NCBI GenBank assembly: GCA_900556255.1
Contig: USNZ01000043.1
Coordinates: 1 to 8,144, forward strand
DNA length: 8,144 nt
Direction of reading: 5' to 3'
Source of the DNA: an uncultured Oscillospiraceae bacterium
GTDB taxonomy: Bacteria; Bacillota; Clostridia; Oscillospirales; Ruminococcaceae
Shown: positions 6,202 through 8,144 of the stretch, in pieces
Numbering within the stretch: the stretch's first letter is position 1
Layout: every line of letters starts with the position of its first letter
Translations under genes and position numbers: made by a program
The notes under the pieces: generated by a model
What the model saw: only the letters and a program-made list of their open reading frames with translations
Told to the model about the DNA's origin: nothing
Database searches by the model: none

Positions 6202-7533
6202 TTATTCTTCGTCCTCTTTTTCGGGCACGATCTTGCGCGCCACGGCCCACAAAATTTTGCGGTCCTCAATGCTTTGCACATCAAAATGGATCCCGCAGGT
6301 CTCCACCGACGGGGTGGTGCCGTCCTCGGGGATGGAGGGCAGGCAGCTTAAAATCATGCCCGCCACGGTGTCGTATTCGCGGTCCTCCGGCAGGGTAAAG
6401 TCCAGCTCCTCGGCAAATTCCTCCACCCGCATACTGCCGCTGACGCGCCAGATGCCCTCGCCCACTTCGGTCAGGTCCTTCGGCTCGGCGGGGTCAAACT
6501 CATCAAAAATATCACCGACGATTTCTTCCAGCAGGTCCTCAATGGTCACAATGCCCGCCGTGCCGCCGTACTCGTCCACAACCACGGCCAGGTGCTGCTT
6601 TTGTGCCTGCATATCCTTAAACAGCTGGTCGGCGTGTACGCTTTCGGGCACAAAATAGGCCGGGCGCAGCAGGGATTTCAGCGGCTGGGGGTCGTTGCCC
6701 TGCAGGTTCAGCAGGAAATCGCGGGCGTTCAGAATGCCGCAGATATCGTTGATATCCTCGTCGTACACGGGGTAGCGGCTCAGGCCGGTTTCGCGGATGG
6801 TTTGCAGGATCTCCTCGTTGGTGTCCTCCAAAGAGAACGCTGTAACGTCAGGTTCCGGGGTCATGGCGCCGCTGGCGGTCATGTCGCCGAAATCGAACAC
6901 ATTCTCGATCCACTCCTGCTCCTCGTGGGCGATAGTGCCTTGCTCACCGCTGTTTTCCACCATCAGGCGCAGATCTTCCTCGCTGGCAACGCCGTCCTCG
7001 GCCTCGGTTTTCATGCCGAACAGCGTCAGGCAGCCGTTGGTCGTGACGCCCAGCAGGGCGATCATCGGCGCAAAGCAGAAACGGATCACGCGCATAACGG
7101 TCAGTGCGGGGCGGGCGAACAGCATCGGCTTTTGCATGGCGACGCGCTTGGGCACCATCTCACCGAAGGCGATGGAGAAAAACGAGATGATGATGGTGAC
7201 CACCACGGTGGAGATGACCCCCGCCGCGCCCGCCGACAGCGGCAAATGCAGCGTAGTTACGAGGAAATGGCTCAGATAACCGGAGAAGTTGGCCGTACCG
7301 AAGGCGGCGCTTAAAAAGCCGGACAGCGTGATGGCCACCTGAATGGCGGACAAAAAGCTGTTGGGGTTTTCCACGACCTTGAGCAGCGCGGCGGCGGTTT
7401 TGTCGCCGTCGTCGGCCTGTTTGCCCAGCTTAACGGGATTCAGCGAGAGAAACGCGATCTCCGAGCCGGCAAAAAAGGCGTTCAGCAGAATAAAAACAAG
7501 CTGTAATACAATTTGTTCGGGAAGATTTTCCAC
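6202..7533 (-). CDS. CNNM/CorC-type ion transport protein (DUF21, CBS pair, CorC_HlyC)
   Basis: A 443-residue protein of the hemolysin-C/CorC/CNNM group, whose members are linked to Mg2+ (and Co2+) efflux or homeostasis. The DUF21/CNNM membrane domain covers about residues 1-180. It includes NAFFAGSEIAFLS near the N-terminus, NPNSFLSAIQVAITL (56-70) and the GEMVPKR motif (124-130). A CBS pair follows (about 215-340) with SRYPVY (252-257) and GGTAGIVTIEDLLEEIVGD (323-341), and a CorC_HlyC domain at about 355-440 ends in an acidic tail. The length is typical for the family. The start is GTG (7531-7533), with AAGGAG on the minus strand at 7543-7548 nine bases upstream. It has its own promoter and a terminator-containing leader. 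Older annotations call such proteins hemolysins, but ion transport is the better supported role. Confidence 0.92.
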   Translation of the reverse strand: MENLPEQIVLQLVFILLNAFFAGSEIAFLSLNPVKLGKQADDGDKTAAALLKVVENPNSFLSAIQVAITLSGFLSAAFGTANFSGYLSHFLVTTLHLPLSAGAAGVISTVVVTIIISFFSIAFGEMVPKRVAMQKPMLFARPALTVMRVIRFCFAPMIALLGVTTNGCLTLFGMKTEAEDGVASEEDLRLMVENSGEQGTIAHEEQEWIENVFDFGDMTASGAMTPEPDVTAFSLEDTNEEILQTIRETGLSRYPVYDEDINDICGILNARDFLLNLQGNDPQPLKSLLRPAYFVPESVHADQLFKDMQAQKQHLAVVVDEYGGTAGIVTIEDLLEEIVGDIFDEFDPAEPKDLTEVGEGIWRVSGSMRVEEFAEELDFTLPEDREYDTVAGMILSCLPSIPEDGTTPSVETCGIHFDVQSIEDRKILWAVARKIVPEKEDEE

Positions 7534-7561
7534 AAAAAGACACTCCTTGGTTGATAAATGG

Positions 7562-7574
7562 GCGGCGCTGCCGC
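7562..7574 (-). other. Small GC hairpin just upstream of the CorC-like SD
   Basis: On the minus strand GCGGC and GCCGC form a perfect 5-bp stem with a triloop at 7562-7574, between the leader terminator and the SD (7543-7548). No T-run follows. It may insulate or stabilise the ribosome-binding region, but no function is demonstrated. Confidence 0.3.
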
Positions 7575-7590
7575 AAAAGCAAATTCACGC

Positions 7591-7633
7591 AAAAAAAGCA
7601 AAGCCCCACGCGATGCCGCGCTAAGCCTTGCTT
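7591..7633 (-). terminator. Intrinsic terminator in the leader of the CorC-like gene
   Basis: Read on the minus strand, AAGCAAGGCTT (7633-7623) pairs with the arm 7606-7596 over 11 positions, three of them G-U. The loop contains a further CGCG/CGCG helix (7617-7620 with 7609-7612) around a GCAT tetraloop. A run of seven T (7597-7591) follows, two of them part of the stem. It lies downstream of the promoter at 7737-7765 and upstream of the GTG at 7533, so it would end transcription before the structural gene unless overridden. It could also stop read-through from the SCIFF maturase gene. Confidence 0.8.
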
Positions 7634-7638
7634 GTATC

Positions 7639-7692
7639 TCATTCACGTTTATGGATATTTCGTCGGGGGACTGTGTCGCCGTCGGCGTTCAT
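7639..7692 (-). CDS. Putative 17-residue leader peptide of the CorC-like gene
   Basis: A short reading frame, MNADGDTVPRRNIHKRE, begins with ATG at 7690-7692. It is preceded by AAAGGA (minus strand, 7704-7709) with a rather long spacer of 11 bases. It ends in TGA at 7639-7641, five bases before the left arm of the intrinsic terminator. It lies wholly inside the transcribed leader. A ribosome at its stop codon would cover the start of that arm, as in classical attenuators. Acidic residues early (D4, D6) followed by P9-R10-R11 recall Salmonella/E. coli MgtL ([17 protein letters not shown], also 17 residues), the leader of a Mg2+ transporter gene. Translation is not proven, and a frame this short may be chance. 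Confidence 0.4.
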   Translation of the reverse strand: MNADGDTVPRRNIHKRE

Positions 7693-7732
7693 ATGCGAGT
7701 TGTTCCTTTCACAGCAGAATCATGGAATTAAA

Positions 7733-7759
7733 CGGTATTATACAATGCTTACCGGTATT
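7733..7759 (-). repeat. Direct repeat AATACCG x2 across the CorC-like promoter
   Basis: On the minus strand AATACCG occurs at 7759-7753, in the -35/-10 spacer, and at 7739-7733, overlapping the end of the -10. The two copies are exactly 20 bp apart and each is followed by TAA after one or two bases. Two half-sites on one face of the helix at a promoter could be an operator, but the repeat is short. Confidence 0.3.
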
Positions 7760-7765
7760 TGTCAA
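7737..7765 (-). promoter_or_regulatory. Consensus sigma-A promoter for the CorC-like gene
   Basis: On the minus strand TTGACA (7760-7765) and TATAAT (7737-7742) both match consensus and are separated by exactly 17 bases (7743-7759). Transcription would start near 7730, giving a leader of about 197 bases before the GTG at 7533. So strong a promoter followed by a terminator implies control after initiation. Confidence 0.9.
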
Positions 7766-7812
7766 GGGCGGTCATACGTGAGCCGGCCGCCGATAGGTTT
7801 TCAAAAATCGCG

Positions 7813-8144
7813 TCAGTTCTCGCACACGCCGACGTTGCCGTCCTCGCCGCAGCCGTCGCAGTCGCTCTCAAAACGCACGGCGTTTTGGGCAAGTTCGGGG
7901 TCCAGGCGCTGGGCAACCTGCATCATCAGGGCGCACTCCATTCTCTTGCGGAACACCTTGCAGCCGTACTCGTAGGTGCCGTGGATATCCCCCGTGGCGT
8001 GCAGCGCGTTGGCAGCGCAGCCGCCCGCGCAGTACAGCCGCGCCCAGCAATCCTTGCAGTCGGGGCGGGCGTAGACGTTGCACAGCTTAAACTCGTCGCG
8101 CAGGGCGGTGTTGGTCACGCCGTCCCAGACGTTGCCCAGCTTGT
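7813..8144 (-). CDS. scfB: SCIFF peptide maturase (radical SAM/SPASM), C-terminal fragment
   Basis: These are the last 109 residues; the 5' end lies beyond the right edge. The fragment reads KLGNVWDG, then a cysteine in CNVY, then CKDCWARLYCAGGC (CX2CX5CX3C), then a later YGC and MEC. This is the SPASM auxiliary iron-sulfur cluster pattern, and the surrounding residues (CAGGCAANA, GDIHGTYEYGC, KRMECALMM) match what I know of the SCIFF (six cysteines in forty-five) maturase family. That enzyme installs thioether crosslinks on the small SCIFF peptide in Clostridia. The radical SAM domain and the precursor gene scfA are outside the window. The C-terminus adds a cysteine-rich tail, CDGCGEDGNVGVC. 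No good terminator follows the stop (7813-7815) before the next promoter, so read-through into the CorC-like leader is possible. Confidence 0.88.
   Translation of the reverse strand, partial: KLGNVWDGVTNTALRDEFKLCNVYARPDCKDCWARLYCAGGCAANALHATGDIHGTYEYGCKVFRKRMECALMMQVAQRLDPELAQNAVRFESDCDGCGEDGNVGVCEN

Noticed and set aside
6592..7314. A 240-codon plus-strand frame inside the CorC-like gene
   Set aside because: It is an antisense shadow. The minus-strand frame carries intact DUF21, CBS and CorC motifs.
7709..7723. A four-codon frame (MILL, stop) early in the CorC leader
   Set aside because: It starts only about 8 bases after the predicted transcription start with no SD and is too short to judge.
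7534..7735. A known metal riboswitch (M-box, yybP-ykoY, NiCo) in the CorC leader
   Set aside because: None of the conserved core sequences I know for these classes is visible. A covariance-model search would be decisive.
7766..7812. A terminator directly after the SCIFF maturase
   Set aside because: GGCGG and CCGCC could pair around a 15-base loop, but no T-run follows.
1..8144. CRISPR arrays, tRNA or rRNA genes, insertion sequences
   Set aside because: No regularly spaced repeats, cloverleaf-like segments, transposase motifs or terminal inverted repeats were found.

Overview
The window is GC-rich with dense short-spaced genes, strong Shine-Dalgarno sequences (AAGGAG/GGAGG) and sigma-A type promoters. 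It carries the C-terminal end of a SCIFF-peptide radical SAM maturase, a marker of Clostridia. A high-GC gut clostridium of the Oscillospiraceae/Ruminococcaceae type (Faecalibacterium- or Gemmiger-like) fits best. That placement is an inference from gene content and composition, not a database match.

Layout. (1) Bases 1-283, minus strand: the N-terminal part of a rhomboid-like membrane protein, with its own SD and a good promoter at 321-349. (2) Bases 284-731: a roughly 450-base divergent intergenic region. It holds a cluster of DnaA-box-like nonamers (374-516), an 11-bp-periodic TTTACA array that looks like a PhoP/PhoB operator (591-618), and a TATAAT -10 element (652-657). (3) Bases 732-6161, plus strand: a phosphate module made of a Na+/phosphate cotransporter with a C-terminal PhoU region, a PhoB/PhoP-type response regulator, a PhoR-type histidine kinase overlapping it by 8 bases, and a polytopic GT-C/GT39-like glycosyltransferase 24 bases further on. 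A GC hairpin with a short T-run lies between the transporter and the regulator. (4) Bases 6164-6191: a bidirectional intrinsic terminator between convergent genes. (5) Bases 6202-7533, minus strand: a CNNM/CorC-type ion transport protein (DUF21, CBS pair, CorC_HlyC). (6) Bases 7534-7765: its leader region, with a perfect TTGACA-N17-TATAAT promoter, a possible 17-codon leader peptide and a strong intrinsic terminator upstream of the structural gene, i.e. the layout of a transcription attenuator. (7) Bases 7813-8144, minus strand: the C-terminal SPASM region of the SCIFF maturase.

How it may work together. The TTTACA array would place the phosphate transporter under the response regulator encoded next to it. 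The PhoU region of the transporter could report phosphate status to the kinase. The glycosyltransferase may be a cell-envelope output of the same response. Independently, the CorC-like gene appears to be controlled by premature termination in its leader. The putative leader peptide resembles enterobacterial MgtL in length and in having early acidic residues followed by Pro-Arg-Arg. This is the observation most worth testing.
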